Below, piece by piece: positions 35,788 through 43,411 of a stretch of DNA of 64,000 nt. The stretch covers positions 434,001-498,000 of the forward strand of contig CAVUFN010000016.1 of assembly GCA_963740765.1 (NCBI GenBank), read 5' to 3'. The position numbers and the translations under genes were made by a program. Position 1 is the stretch's first letter; each line of letters begins with the position of its first letter. The notes beneath the pieces are model-generated. The model searched no databases and was not told where the DNA came from. It saw only the letters and a program-made list of their open reading frames with translations. The stretch is from DATLGB01 sp963740765. GTDB lineage: Bacteria; Actinomycetota; Thermoleophilia; Solirubrobacterales; Solirubrobacteraceae.

Positions 35788-36690
35788 ATGGAGCTGCGCC
35801 AACTGCGCTATCTGGTCGCGATCGCCGACGAACGGCACTTCACCCGCGCGGCGGCCCGGGAGAACGTCGCCCAGCCGGCGCTGTCGCAGCAGCTGCGCCG
35901 TCTCGAGGCGGAGGTCGGCGTCCCGCTGGTGCACCGCACCACCCGGCACGTCGAGCTGACGGGGGCGGGCGAGGCGCTCGTGCGGCGGGCGCGCCGCGCC
36001 CTGGCCGAGGTGGACGCGGCCCGCGCTGAGCTGGCCGACCTGGTCGGGGTTCGCTCCGGCCGGGTCGTCATCGGCGCGATGCAGTCGCTCGGGCCGTTCG
36101 ACCTCTCCGGCCTCGTCAGCGACTTCTTCGCGCTGCACCCCGGCGTCGAGCAGACGATCCGCGAAGACGTGTCCGACCCGCTGCTGGACATGCTCGCCCA
36201 CGACGCGGTCGACCTCGCCTTCCTGTCGCTGGAGCCGCACTTCGACCGCGCGGCACTCGAGGCGCGGACGCTGCTCGTCGAGCCGCTGGTCGCCGTCGTC
36301 GCGACCGACCACCCACTTGCCAGCCGCGCGCGCGTCCCCCTCGCCGCCCTGCGCGACGAGCGCTTCGTCACCTACCGCGCCGGCGCCGGCCTGCGCCGCA
36401 TCCTCCTGGCCGCCTGCCGCGACGCGGGCTTCGAACCGCAACCCGCCTTCGAGACCAACAACGCCCTGCGCGCCCGCGGGCTCGCCGGCCGCGGACTCGG
36501 CGTCGCGGTCATCCCGGAGTCCGACGCCCGCGCACCCGGCCCGGAGGTCGCGGTCGTCGCGCTCGAGGAGCCGCTGCAGCGCGACGTCACCCTCGTCTGG
36601 CGCCGGCACCGTCATCACTCCCCTGCCGCCCGCGCGTTCCTCGATCTCGCGATAGGAGTCCGGCCGGACGCGTCGAACCCAGAGGGGTGA
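35788..36690 (+). CDS. LysR-family transcriptional regulator
   Basis: A 300-aa protein from ATG 35788. The N-terminal HTH (MELRQLRYLVAIADERHFTRAA, then NVAQPALSQQLRRLEAEVG) is classical LysR, and GRVVIGAMQSLGPFDLSGLVSDFFALHP begins the periplasmic-binding-like effector domain. Only one Cys is present in the effector domain (LLAACRDAGF), so it is not an OxyR-type thiol switch. It faces no divergent protein gene; the only divergent transcript I can propose is the candidate small RNA. Its stop overlaps the NlpC/P60 gene start by GTGA, which is unusual for a regulator and a cell-wall enzyme. Confidence 0.93.
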   Translation: MELRQLRYLVAIADERHFTRAAARENVAQPALSQQLRRLEAEVGVPLVHRTTRHVELTGAGEALVRRARRALAEVDAARAELADLVGVRSGRVVIGAMQSLGPFDLSGLVSDFFALHPGVEQTIREDVSDPLLDMLAHDAVDLAFLSLEPHFDRAALEARTLLVEPLVAVVATDHPLASRARVPLAALRDERFVTYRAGAGLRRILLAACRDAGFEPQPAFETNNALRARGLAGRGLGVAVIPESDARAPGPEVAVVALEEPLQRDVTLVWRRHRHHSPAARAFLDLAIGVRPDASNPEG

Positions 36691-37325
36691 AGCGTGTTGC
36701 CGCCGTCGCCCTCGTCCTGCTCGCCACCGCCGCCCCCGCGGCTGCGGCGCCCCTCAAGCCCGGGAGCCGCGGCAGCGCGGTGGAGGCCGTGCAGCAGCGC
36801 CTCGGCATCCCGGCCGACGGCGTCTACGGCCGTGGCACCGCCCGTGCCGTGCGCCGCTACCAGCGCTCGCACGGCCTGCGGGTCACCGGCCGCGTCAACG
36901 CCCAGACCAAGCGCGCGCTCGGCATCGCCATCGCCACGCGCCCGACCACCACGGGCGGGACCGGCGTGCCGGACTCGATGCCGGACGCCGTGCGCGCCGC
37001 GGTGGGCCGCCCGTACGAGGCCGGCGCCGCCGGACCGGACAGCTTCGACTGCTCCGGGCTCGTCGTCTGGGCCGCCGCCGCAGCGGGCATCGACATGCCG
37101 CGCTCGAGCTTCGCGCAGTACGAGACGGGGGTCGCCGTCGCCAGGCGCGAGCTCGCGCCCGGCGACCTCGTCTTCTTCGACACCAACGGTCCCGGGCCGT
37201 CCGACGTGGGCATCGTCGTCGGTCCCGACGCCGCCGTGTCCGCCACCACTCACGGAGTCCGCGAGCACTCCATCGCGGGCGAGTACTGGGGCGAGCACTA
37301 CGTCGGCGCCCGCCGCTTCAGGTAG
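36687..37325 (+). CDS. secreted peptidoglycan-binding NlpC/P60-like protein with altered active site
   Basis: A 212-aa protein from GTG 36687. Signal peptide KRVAAVALVLLATAAPAAAA; PG_binding_1 domain at about residues 22-75 (LKPGSRGSAVEAVQQRLG, DGVYGRGTARAVRRYQ); NlpC/P60 domain at about 95-212 with the nucleophile Cys122 in SFDCSGLVVWA and LAPGDLVFF. The position normally held by the catalytic His (HVGIY) is Asp173 in PSDVGIVVG, and the next polar residue (usually His/Glu) is Ser in AVSATTHG. Either other residues take over or the domain binds rather than cuts peptide stems. It is coupled to lysR. Confidence 0.85.
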   Translation: MKRVAAVALVLLATAAPAAAAPLKPGSRGSAVEAVQQRLGIPADGVYGRGTARAVRRYQRSHGLRVTGRVNAQTKRALGIAIATRPTTTGGTGVPDSMPDAVRAAVGRPYEAGAAGPDSFDCSGLVVWAAAAAGIDMPRSSFAQYETGVAVARRELAPGDLVFFDTNGPGPSDVGIVVGPDAAVSATTHGVREHSIAGEYWGEHYVGARRFR

Positions 37326-37354
37326 CGCTCATCCGGACCGGGTAGGACCCCGGG

Positions 37355-37726
37355 ATGACGACGACCGAGGACGTCGAGGAGGAGCGTGAGCGCAAGCAGC
37401 GCCTGCGCATCTTCCGCCGCGCCGGGATCTTCCTGGCCGGCCTGGTCTGCATCCTCACCGGCTTCGCCCTCGTGGTCCTCCCCGGCCCGCTGACCATCCC
37501 CCCGATCGTCCTCGGCCTCTACATCTGGTCGAAGGAGTTCAGCTTCGCCGAGCGGCTCTTCGACAAGGCCAAGGAGCAGTTCGACGAGGCCTGGGAGGCC
37601 GCCAAGCGCAAGCCGGTCCAGTCAGCCTTCATCACCGGCGGCGGGTTGATCGCCGCCGGTGTCGCGATCTGGGCCGTCCTGCACTACGACCTCGTCGCCA
37701 GGGCCAAGGACGCCGTCGGGCTCTAA
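37355..37726 (+). CDS. PGPGW-family transmembrane protein
   Basis: A 123-aa protein. An acidic/basic N-terminus (VEEERERKQRLRIFRRAG) precedes two hydrophobic segments; the loop VVLPGPLTIPPIVLGLYIWSKEF corresponds to the PGPGW motif (here PGPLT). A third hydrophobic stretch, AFITGGGLIAAGVAIWAVL, follows an amphipathic helix. Proteins of this type are widespread in actinobacteria and of unknown function. The last 4 nt overlap the stop of the convergent aquaporin gene. Confidence 0.85.
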   Translation: MTTTEDVEEERERKQRLRIFRRAGIFLAGLVCILTGFALVVLPGPLTIPPIVLGLYIWSKEFSFAERLFDKAKEQFDEAWEAAKRKPVQSAFITGGGLIAAGVAIWAVLHYDLVARAKDAVGL

Positions 37727-38451
37727 GCGCCTGCGGCGACCGCGGACTCCTCGGGGTCGATCCGCGTCGTGCCCTCGAAGAGGAAGCGGTGCAGGGCGGC
37801 GGCGACGAACGCGCCGATCAGCGGCGCGACGATGAACACGATCAGTTGCCCCTTGGCCCAGCCACCGGCGAAGATCGCCGGGCCGATCGAGCGGGCGGGG
37901 TTGACGGAGAGGTTGTCCACCGGGATGCCGACGAGGTGGATCAGCGTGAGGACGAGGCCGATCGGGATGCCCGCGAAGGCGACGTTGGCGATGCGCGCCG
38001 TGGCCGACAGGACGGTGAAGACGAGCAGCGCGGTCAGCAGCACCTCGACGATGATCACCGCGGCGAGGTTGTAGCCGCCCGGCGAGTGGTCGCCCCAGCC
38101 GTTGGCCCCGAGACCCTCGGCGCCGGCGTCGTAGCCGCCCGCCTTGGCCTTGGCGACGATCAGCAGCACGATGGCCGCGGCGACGCCGCCGAGCACCTGG
38201 GCGATCCAGTAGCGGACGGCCTCGTCGCGATCGATCCGGCGCTCGAGCAGCAGCCCGAGCGTCACGGCCGGGTTGATGTGGCAGCCGGAGATCGGGCCGA
38301 TGGCGTAGGCCATGGCGAGCAGCGAGATGCCGAATGCGAACGCCACCCCGAGCGCCCCGATCGCCTCTCCGGCGATGACCGCCGACCCCACGCCGCCGAA
38401 CACCAGCACGAACGTCCCCACGAACTCCGCCACCGCTCTGCGCTGCGCCAT
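37723..38451 (-). CDS. aquaporin / glycerol channel (MIP family)
   Basis: A 242-aa protein from ATG 38451 with a strong GGAGGAGG ribosome-binding site. Six transmembrane segments and two half-helices carry NPA boxes: SGCHINPAVTLG and DNLSVNPARSIGP. The second is followed by Arg, as in water-selective channels. VAEFVGTFVLVFGGVG is the conserved first helix. A long insert after the third helix (KAGGYDAGAEGLGANGWGDH) is typical of AqpZ homologues from actinobacteria. Water is the most likely substrate; glycerol cannot be excluded. Confidence 0.92.
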   Translation of the reverse strand: MAQRRAVAEFVGTFVLVFGGVGSAVIAGEAIGALGVAFAFGISLLAMAYAIGPISGCHINPAVTLGLLLERRIDRDEAVRYWIAQVLGGVAAAIVLLIVAKAKAGGYDAGAEGLGANGWGDHSPGGYNLAAVIIVEVLLTALLVFTVLSATARIANVAFAGIPIGLVLTLIHLVGIPVDNLSVNPARSIGPAIFAGGWAKGQLIVFIVAPLIGAFVAAALHRFLFEGTTRIDPEESAVAAGA

Positions 38452-38518
38452 CGTCCCCTCCTCCTCGAATGTTCCCGCGCCCGCGTAAGCGAGCTGACCG
38501 CGGCATCCTTTCACGGGC

Positions 38519-38878
38519 ATGGGATTCATGGATCGCTTCAAGGGTGTTGCTGAGGCCGCGCAGGCCCAGACCAGCAAAGTCGGCATCGGCGCCACCGCCG
38601 ACCAGATGGCGCTCGCCAACCGCGGCCAGCGGCTGATGAACCGCGGGGTGGAGACGCCCGCGCACATCGACTCGATGGCTCCGACCGGGAACACGGACAC
38701 GCCGGGCGGTGCCGAGCACATGATCACGGTCACGGTCACGCCGACCGACGGCGAACCGCGCGCGGCGACCTTCAACCAGTACATCTACCCCGCGGCGCCG
38801 TTCGCGACGGGCGACGACGTCATCGTGCGCATCGACCCGGAAGACGCCAACTCCATGATGCTGTGGGGCAAGCGCTGA
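38519..38878 (+). CDS. hypothetical 119-aa soluble protein
   Basis: A 119-aa protein from ATG 38519. The N-terminus MGFMDRFKGVAEAAQAQ is an amphipathic helix often seen in small actinobacterial proteins. The second half is beta-rich (MITVTVTPTDGEPRAATFNQYI, TGDDVIVRIDPEDANSMMLWGK) and resembles short OB-like or DUF domains that follow SHOCT-type helices. I do not recognise a family with confidence. It is divergent from aquaporin, with 67 bp between starts. Confidence 0.75.
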   Translation: MGFMDRFKGVAEAAQAQTSKVGIGATADQMALANRGQRLMNRGVETPAHIDSMAPTGNTDTPGGAEHMITVTVTPTDGEPRAATFNQYIYPAAPFATGDDVIVRIDPEDANSMMLWGKR

Positions 38879-38892
38879 CCCGCTCGACCTCG

Positions 38893-38932
38893 TAGAATCC
38901 GGGTCAGATTTGACCTATTTTTCACCGAGGAG
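38893..38932 (+). promoter_or_regulatory. peroxiredoxin promoter, operator-like repeat and ribosome-binding site
   Basis: TAGAAT (38893-38898) is a good -10 box. GGTCA and TGACC (38902-38906, 38911-38915) form an inverted repeat around the expected start site, followed by GAGGAG 9 nt before ATG 38942. Confidence 0.5.
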
Positions 38933-38941
38933 CGTGACAGC

Positions 38942-39598
38942 ATGGCGTTGACGATCGGATCGGACGCACCCGACTTCGAGGCTGAGACCACCGAGGGGAC
39001 GATCAAGTTCCACGAGTGGCTCGGCGACTCGTGGGGCGTCCTGTTCTCCCACCCCCGCGCCTTCACGCCCGTCTGCACGACCGAGCTCGGCTACATGGCT
39101 TCCATCAAGCCGGAGTTCGACAAGCGCGGCGTGAAGATCATCGGGATCTCCGTGGACCCTGCGGAGAACAACGAGAAGTGGTCCGACGACATCGCCGAGA
39201 CCCAGGGCACCGCGCCCAACTACCCGATCATCGGCGACAGCGACTTCAAGGTCGCCAAGGCCTACGGGATGCTGCCGGCCGACGTCGAGGGCGAGTCGAC
39301 CGAGCGCACCGCGGCGCAGAACCAGACGGTCCGCAACGTCTTCGTGATCGGACCGGACAAGAAGATCAAGCTGCTGCTCGTCTATCCCATGACGACGGGC
39401 CGCAACTTCGACGAGGTGCTGCGCGTCGTCGACTCGCTGCAGCTCACCGCGAAGCACAAGGTCGCGACGCCCGCTCAGTGGCAGCAGGGTGACGACGTGA
39501 TCATCGCCGGCTCGGTCGACAACGAGCAGGCCAAGGAGATCTTCGGCGAGTGGGACGAGCCGAAGCCCTACATCCGCATCGTGCCGCAGCCCTCGTAG
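38942..39598 (+). CDS. 1-Cys peroxiredoxin (Prx6-type)
   Basis: A 218-aa protein. The peroxidatic Cys lies in HPRAFTPVCTTELGYM (PVCTTE, about residue 45), with the Arg of TVRNVFVIGPDKKIKLLLVYP about 90 residues later. The C-terminal extension with PAQWQQGDDVIIAG and no resolving Cys marks the Prx6/1-Cys subfamily (usual length 210-225). It reduces hydroperoxides, including lipid peroxides, in the cytoplasm with a thiol donor. It is transcribed alone, between its own promoter and a hairpin terminator. Confidence 0.95.
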   Translation: MALTIGSDAPDFEAETTEGTIKFHEWLGDSWGVLFSHPRAFTPVCTTELGYMASIKPEFDKRGVKIIGISVDPAENNEKWSDDIAETQGTAPNYPIIGDSDFKVAKAYGMLPADVEGESTERTAAQNQTVRNVFVIGPDKKIKLLLVYPMTTGRNFDEVLRVVDSLQLTAKHKVATPAQWQQGDDVIIAGSVDNEQAKEIFGEWDEPKPYIRIVPQPS

Positions 39599-39610
39599 GC
39601 GTCCAGGGAC

Positions 39611-39640
39611 AGACGCGCCGGATTTCAAGCCGGCGCGTCT
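39611..39640 (+). terminator. terminator hairpin after peroxiredoxin
   Basis: AGACGCGCCGG and CCGGCGCGTCT pair perfectly across an 8-nt loop 12 bp after the stop. No T-run follows. Confidence 0.65.
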
Positions 39641-39659
39641 CGTGCCGATAACGGCGGGG

Positions 39660-40325
39660 ATGCCTTCCGCCGGCCGACTGCTTCTCATCGCCCTGATCGC
39701 GCTCTTCGCGATGCCAGGCGCCGCGCTCGCACAGGACGAGTACGGCAACGAGCCGCCCCCGGGCTGGGGCGAGAACGGCTGGGACTACGGCGAGGACGCC
39801 CCGTCCCCCGCGCCCCGTCCGGCACCGAGCCCGTCCCCCGCGCCCCGTCCGGCACCGGCGCCCGCGCCGGCCGTCCCGCTCGTGACCACGCCCACCGTCG
39901 CCGGCAGGGTCGCCCTGCTGCGCACCAGCGGCAAGGCGGCGATCCCGCGCCGGGCGCCGAAGTCCGTCCGCGCGATCCTCGCTGCCGGCAACCGCATCGT
40001 CGGGAAGCCCTACAAGTGGGGCGGCGGCCACGCCAGGATCGACGACCGCGGCTACGACTGCTCCGGGACCGTCAGCTACGCGCTGATCAAGAGCGGGCTG
40101 CTCACGTCACCGCTCGTCAGTGGGAGCTTCGCCCGCTGGGGCACGGCCGGGACCGGCCGCTGGGTCTCCATCTACGCCAACAAGGACCACGTCTACATGG
40201 AAGTAGCCGGCCTGCGGCTGGACACGAGCGCCGTGAGCGATCCCGCCGGCGGCGAAGGCCCGCGCTGGCGACCGGCCATCGGCCACCGGCGCGGGTTCCG
40301 CACGCGTCACCTCGCCGGGCTGTAG
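39660..40325 (+). CDS. secreted NlpC/P60-like peptidoglycan hydrolase
   Basis: A 221-aa protein from ATG 39660 (GTG 39642 also in frame). Signal peptide GRLLLIALIALFAMPGAALA; a low-complexity Pro/Ala/Ser linker made of a duplicated PSPAPRPAP unit; and a C-terminal cysteine peptidase-like domain with the nucleophile in DRGYDCSGTVSYAL and a His in ANKDHVYMEVAGL. KPYKWGGGHARI precedes the Cys, as in P60 enzymes. Unlike the protein at 36.7 kb, this one keeps the second catalytic residue. It probably cleaves or remodels cell-wall peptides. Confidence 0.82.
   Translation: MPSAGRLLLIALIALFAMPGAALAQDEYGNEPPPGWGENGWDYGEDAPSPAPRPAPSPSPAPRPAPAPAPAVPLVTTPTVAGRVALLRTSGKAAIPRRAPKSVRAILAAGNRIVGKPYKWGGGHARIDDRGYDCSGTVSYALIKSGLLTSPLVSGSFARWGTAGTGRWVSIYANKDHVYMEVAGLRLDTSAVSDPAGGEGPRWRPAIGHRRGFRTRHLAGL
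39801..39857 (+). repeat. tandem 30-bp repeat in the Pro-rich linker
   Basis: Two copies with 27 identical bases at a 30-bp period (39801-39827 and 39831-39857) encode the repeated PSPAPRPAP linker. Slippage could vary copy number between strains. Confidence 0.9.
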
Positions 40326-40326
40326 C

Positions 40327-40355
40327 GGGTTCACCGCGCCCCGCCGGGTGAGCCC
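40327..40355. terminator. hairpin between convergent genes
   Basis: GGGTTCACC and GGTGAGCCC form nine pairs, one of them G-U, across an 11-nt loop. It lies between the NlpC/P60 and DUF1801 stops. Confidence 0.5.
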
Positions 40356-40360
40356 TGCGA

Positions 40361-40735
40361 TCAGAGCCTGCGCCAGCCGCCGCGACGGTTGCGGTCGGCG
40401 ATCTGGCGGATCAGGTCCGTGAAGGCGTCGGCGTCGAGGTCGTCACCCTCGTAGAGCTTGATCTGCCGGCCGGTGGTCGCGTCGTGTCCGTCGGTGATCA
40501 CGCCCTTCGGGTCCTCGAGGCCCGGGTCGTAGAGGAAGACGTTGACGTGGTCCTTGGTCCCCTGCAGCGCGGCGACCGTCTTCCCGTAGGCCACGAAGTA
40601 CGGCAACACGGTCCGCTTGATGGTCTCCTCCGTCTCCGGGTCCGCCGCGTCGATCAGCGCGCGCACGTGCTGGCACACCTCCTGCTGCCACGCCGGCAGC
40701 GCCTCGATGTAGGCGTCCACGCGCGGGTCGGCCAT
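40361..40735 (-). CDS. DUF1801 / YdhG-like protein
   Basis: A 124-aa protein from ATG 40735. It has the DUF1801 layout: DAYIEALPAWQQEVCQHVRALIDAADPE, then ETIKRTVLPYFVAYGKTVAALQGTKDHVNVFLYDP and a C-terminal ADAFTDLIRQIADRNRRGGW. Relatives have been called iron-chaperone-like (frataxin-like fold), but the role is not established. It is divergent from the helicase gene, with 22 bp between start codons. Confidence 0.85.
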   Translation of the reverse strand: MADPRVDAYIEALPAWQQEVCQHVRALIDAADPETEETIKRTVLPYFVAYGKTVAALQGTKDHVNVFLYDPGLEDPKGVITDGHDATTGRQIKLYEGDDLDADAFTDLIRQIADRNRRGGWRRL

Positions 40736-40741
40736 GGCGCA

Positions 40742-40751
40742 ATCGTACGCT
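40742..40751. promoter_or_regulatory. bidirectional leaderless promoter with overlapping -10 boxes
   Basis: TACGAT on the minus strand (40747-40742) is 6 bp before ATG 40735. TACGCT on the plus strand (40746-40751) is 6 bp before GTG 40758. The two boxes share the self-complementary TA at 40746-40747. Confidence 0.6.
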
Positions 40752-40757
40752 GAAGCA

Positions 40758-43262
40758 GTGATCGACCTCCTCCCCAGCGACCCGACCGCGGACGCCGTCT
40801 ACGAGGCGTTCATGGGGTGGGCGACCGACCAGGGGCTCGAGCTCTACGCGCACCAGGAGGAGGCGGCGATCGAGCTCTTCAGCGGCGCGAACGTCATTCT
40901 CGCCACGCCGACGGGATCGGGCAAGTCGATGGTCGCGGTGGCGGCGCACTTCGCGGCGCTCGCCGACGGCCGCCGCACCTACTACACGGCGCCGATCAAG
41001 GCCCTCGTCTCGGAGAAGTTCTTCGCCTTGTGCGCGATCTTCGGCGCCACCAACGTCGGGATGGTGACGGGCGACGCTTCCGTCAACGCGGACGCGCCGA
41101 TCGTGTGCTGCACAGCGGAGATCCTGGCCAACCTCGCGCTGCGCGAAGGGCAGGAGGCCGACGTCGGCCAGGTCGTCATGGACGAGTTCCACTTCTACGC
41201 CGAGCCCCAGCGCGGGTGGGCCTGGCAGGTGCCGATCCTGATGCTGCCCCAGGCGCAGTTCCTGCTGATGAGCGCGACCCTCGGCAACGTCGAGTCGCTG
41301 CGCGAGGACCTCACGCGGCGGACCGGCCGGGAGACGGCGCTGGTCGACGACGCCGAGCGGCCGGTCCCGCTCGTGTTCTCGTGGTCGCTGCAACCGCTGC
41401 ACGAGATGCTCGAGGAGCTCGTGTCCGTCGACCGCGCGCCCGTCTACGTCGTGCACTTCACGCAGGCGAGCGCGCTGGAGCGCGCGCAGTCGCTGCTGTC
41501 GGCGAAGTTCTGCTCGCGCGAGGAACGCGACGCGATCGCCGAGGCGATCGGCGGCTTCCGCTTCACGGCCGGCTTCGGCAAGACGCTGTCCCGGCTCGTG
41601 CGCGCCGGCATCGGCGTCCACCACGCGGGGATGCTGCCGCGCTACCGCCGCCTGATCGAGCAGCTCGCGCAGACCGGGCTGCTGAAGGTGATCTGCGGGA
41701 CGGACACGCTCGGCGTCGGCATCAACGTCCCGATCCGCACCGTCGTCTTCACCGGGCTGGCGAAGTTCGACGGCACCAAGCACCGGCTGCTCAAGGCGCG
41801 CGAGTTCCACCAGATCGCCGGCCGCGCGGGACGGGCCGGATTCGACACCGTCGGCTACGTCGTCGTGCAGGGGCCCGAGCACGCGATCGAGAACGCGCGC
41901 CGCGTGGCGAAGGCCGGCGACGACGAGAAGAAGCGCAAGAAGGTGCAGCGCGTGAAGCCCGCCGACGGCGAGATCGCCTGGACCGAGGAGACGTTCGCGC
42001 GGCTGCGCGACGCAGTCCCCGAGGCGCTCGTCTCGCGCATGCGCGTCAACCACGCGACGATCCTCAACCTGATCCAGCAGCGGGCCGACCCCGCCGAGGT
42101 GCTGCGCGCACTGCTGGAGGACAACCACGAGGACGAGCGCGGCCGGCGGCGGCTGAGCGAGCAGGCCGAGTCGCTGACCGAGGAGCTGCTCGTGTCGGGC
42201 GTGCTCGAGCGGCTCGCCGACGCCGACGAGTTCGGCCGCACGCTGCGGCTCGCCCCCGCGCTGCAGGCCGACTTCGCCCTCAACCAGCCGCTCGCGTCCT
42301 TCGCGCTGGAGGCGTTCGAGCTGCTCGGGGCGGGTCGGGACGAATCCGAGAGCTACACGCTCGACCTCGTCAGCGTCGTCGAGGCGATCCTCGACGACCC
42401 GTTCCCGATCCTCTACGCGCAGACGCGGATCGCGCGCGGCGAGGCGATCGCCGCCATGAAGGCCGAGGGCATCGAGTACGAGGAGCGCATGGAGCTGCTC
42501 GAGGACATCACCTACCCGCAGCCGCTGGCCGAGGGGCTCGGGCACGCGCTCGCCCGCTACCGCGAGCACCACCCGTGGGTGCTCGAGTCCGATCTCTCCC
42601 CCAAGTCGGTTGCCCGCGACATGTACGAGTCCGGCCGGACCTTCAGCGAGTTCGTCGCCTTCTACGGCATCGCGCGCTCGGAGGGACTGGTCCTGCGCTA
42701 CCTGAGCGACGCCTACCGCGCGCTGCGCCAGACCGTGCCCGAGCGCCTGCGCACCGACGAGCTCGACGACATCGTCGAATGGCTCGGGGAGACCGTCCGC
42801 CAGGTCGACTCGTCCCTGCTCGACGAGTGGGCCGCACTGACCGATCCCGAGGCCGTCGAGCGGGCGCTCGCCGAGGAGACGCCACCGCCCCCGCGGCCCG
42901 TCACGGGCAACGAGCGTGCGTTCGCGGTCATGGTCCGCAACGCGCTCTTCTCACGCGTCCAGCTCGCCGCGCGCGACCGCTACGCCGACCTCGCCCGGCT
43001 CGACGAGGGCATCGACTGGGAGGCCGCGCTCGGCGCGTATTGGGACGAGCACGAGACGCTCGGCGACGGGCCCGCAGCGCGGTCTCCCGAGCTGCTCGTC
43101 GTCGACCGCTCCGACGCGCGCCGCTGGCGCGCCCGCCAGATCATCGACGACCCCGAGGGCAACCACGACTGGGCGATCCTGGCCACCGTCGACCTCGACG
43201 CCTCCGACGAGGCCGGCGAGGTCGTCGTGCGCGTCGAGGCCTTCGCCCGCGCCGGCACCTAG
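40758..43262 (+). CDS. Ski2-like DEAD/DEAH-box helicase with DUF3516
   Basis: An 834-aa protein. GTG 40758 is preferred over ATG 40734, which would overlap the divergent start. RecA domain 1 has the Q/Walker A region LYAHQEEAAIELF and ATPTGSGKS, APIKALVSEK, motif II as DEFH (instead of DEAH/DEVH) and SATLGN. RecA domain 2 has VHHAGMLPRYR, GTDTLGVGINVPIRTVV and QIAGRAGRAGFD. The C-terminal 400 residues match the DUF3516 region. Ski2-type enzymes unwind structured RNA for decay or processing. Some bacterial relatives act on DNA, so the target remains open. Confidence 0.93.
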   Translation: MIDLLPSDPTADAVYEAFMGWATDQGLELYAHQEEAAIELFSGANVILATPTGSGKSMVAVAAHFAALADGRRTYYTAPIKALVSEKFFALCAIFGATNVGMVTGDASVNADAPIVCCTAEILANLALREGQEADVGQVVMDEFHFYAEPQRGWAWQVPILMLPQAQFLLMSATLGNVESLREDLTRRTGRETALVDDAERPVPLVFSWSLQPLHEMLEELVSVDRAPVYVVHFTQASALERAQSLLSAKFCSREERDAIAEAIGGFRFTAGFGKTLSRLVRAGIGVHHAGMLPRYRRLIEQLAQTGLLKVICGTDTLGVGINVPIRTVVFTGLAKFDGTKHRLLKAREFHQIAGRAGRAGFDTVGYVVVQGPEHAIENARRVAKAGDDEKKRKKVQRVKPADGEIAWTEETFARLRDAVPEALVSRMRVNHATILNLIQQRADPAEVLRALLEDNHEDERGRRRLSEQAESLTEELLVSGVLERLADADEFGRTLRLAPALQADFALNQPLASFALEAFELLGAGRDESESYTLDLVSVVEAILDDPFPILYAQTRIARGEAIAAMKAEGIEYEERMELLEDITYPQPLAEGLGHALARYREHHPWVLESDLSPKSVARDMYESGRTFSEFVAFYGIARSEGLVLRYLSDAYRALRQTVPERLRTDELDDIVEWLGETVRQVDSSLLDEWAALTDPEAVERALAEETPPPPRPVTGNERAFAVMVRNALFSRVQLAARDRYADLARLDEGIDWEAALGAYWDEHETLGDGPAARSPELLVVDRSDARRWRARQIIDDPEGNHDWAILATVDLDASDEAGEVVVRVEAFARAGT

Positions 43263-43411
43263 CGCGGGGCGGCCCAGCGGTCCGCGCGCCGTCCTTGGCT
43301 GCGCGCGAGCGAGGCGCACACGGGTGACGTCGCGGGCGAGCTCGACTGCGCCCGCTGACGCCCAACCTGACACTCCGCAAAAGAAAGCACGGTCGTGCAC
43401 GTTCAGTAACC
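43263..43411. other. 149-bp intergenic region upstream of the RHS gene
   Basis: No ORF is convincing here. The last 40 bp are less GC-rich (CCGCAAAAGAAAGCACGG, then TTCAGTAACC just before the ATG) and probably contain the RHS promoter, but I cannot place -35 and -10 boxes with confidence. Confidence 0.4.
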
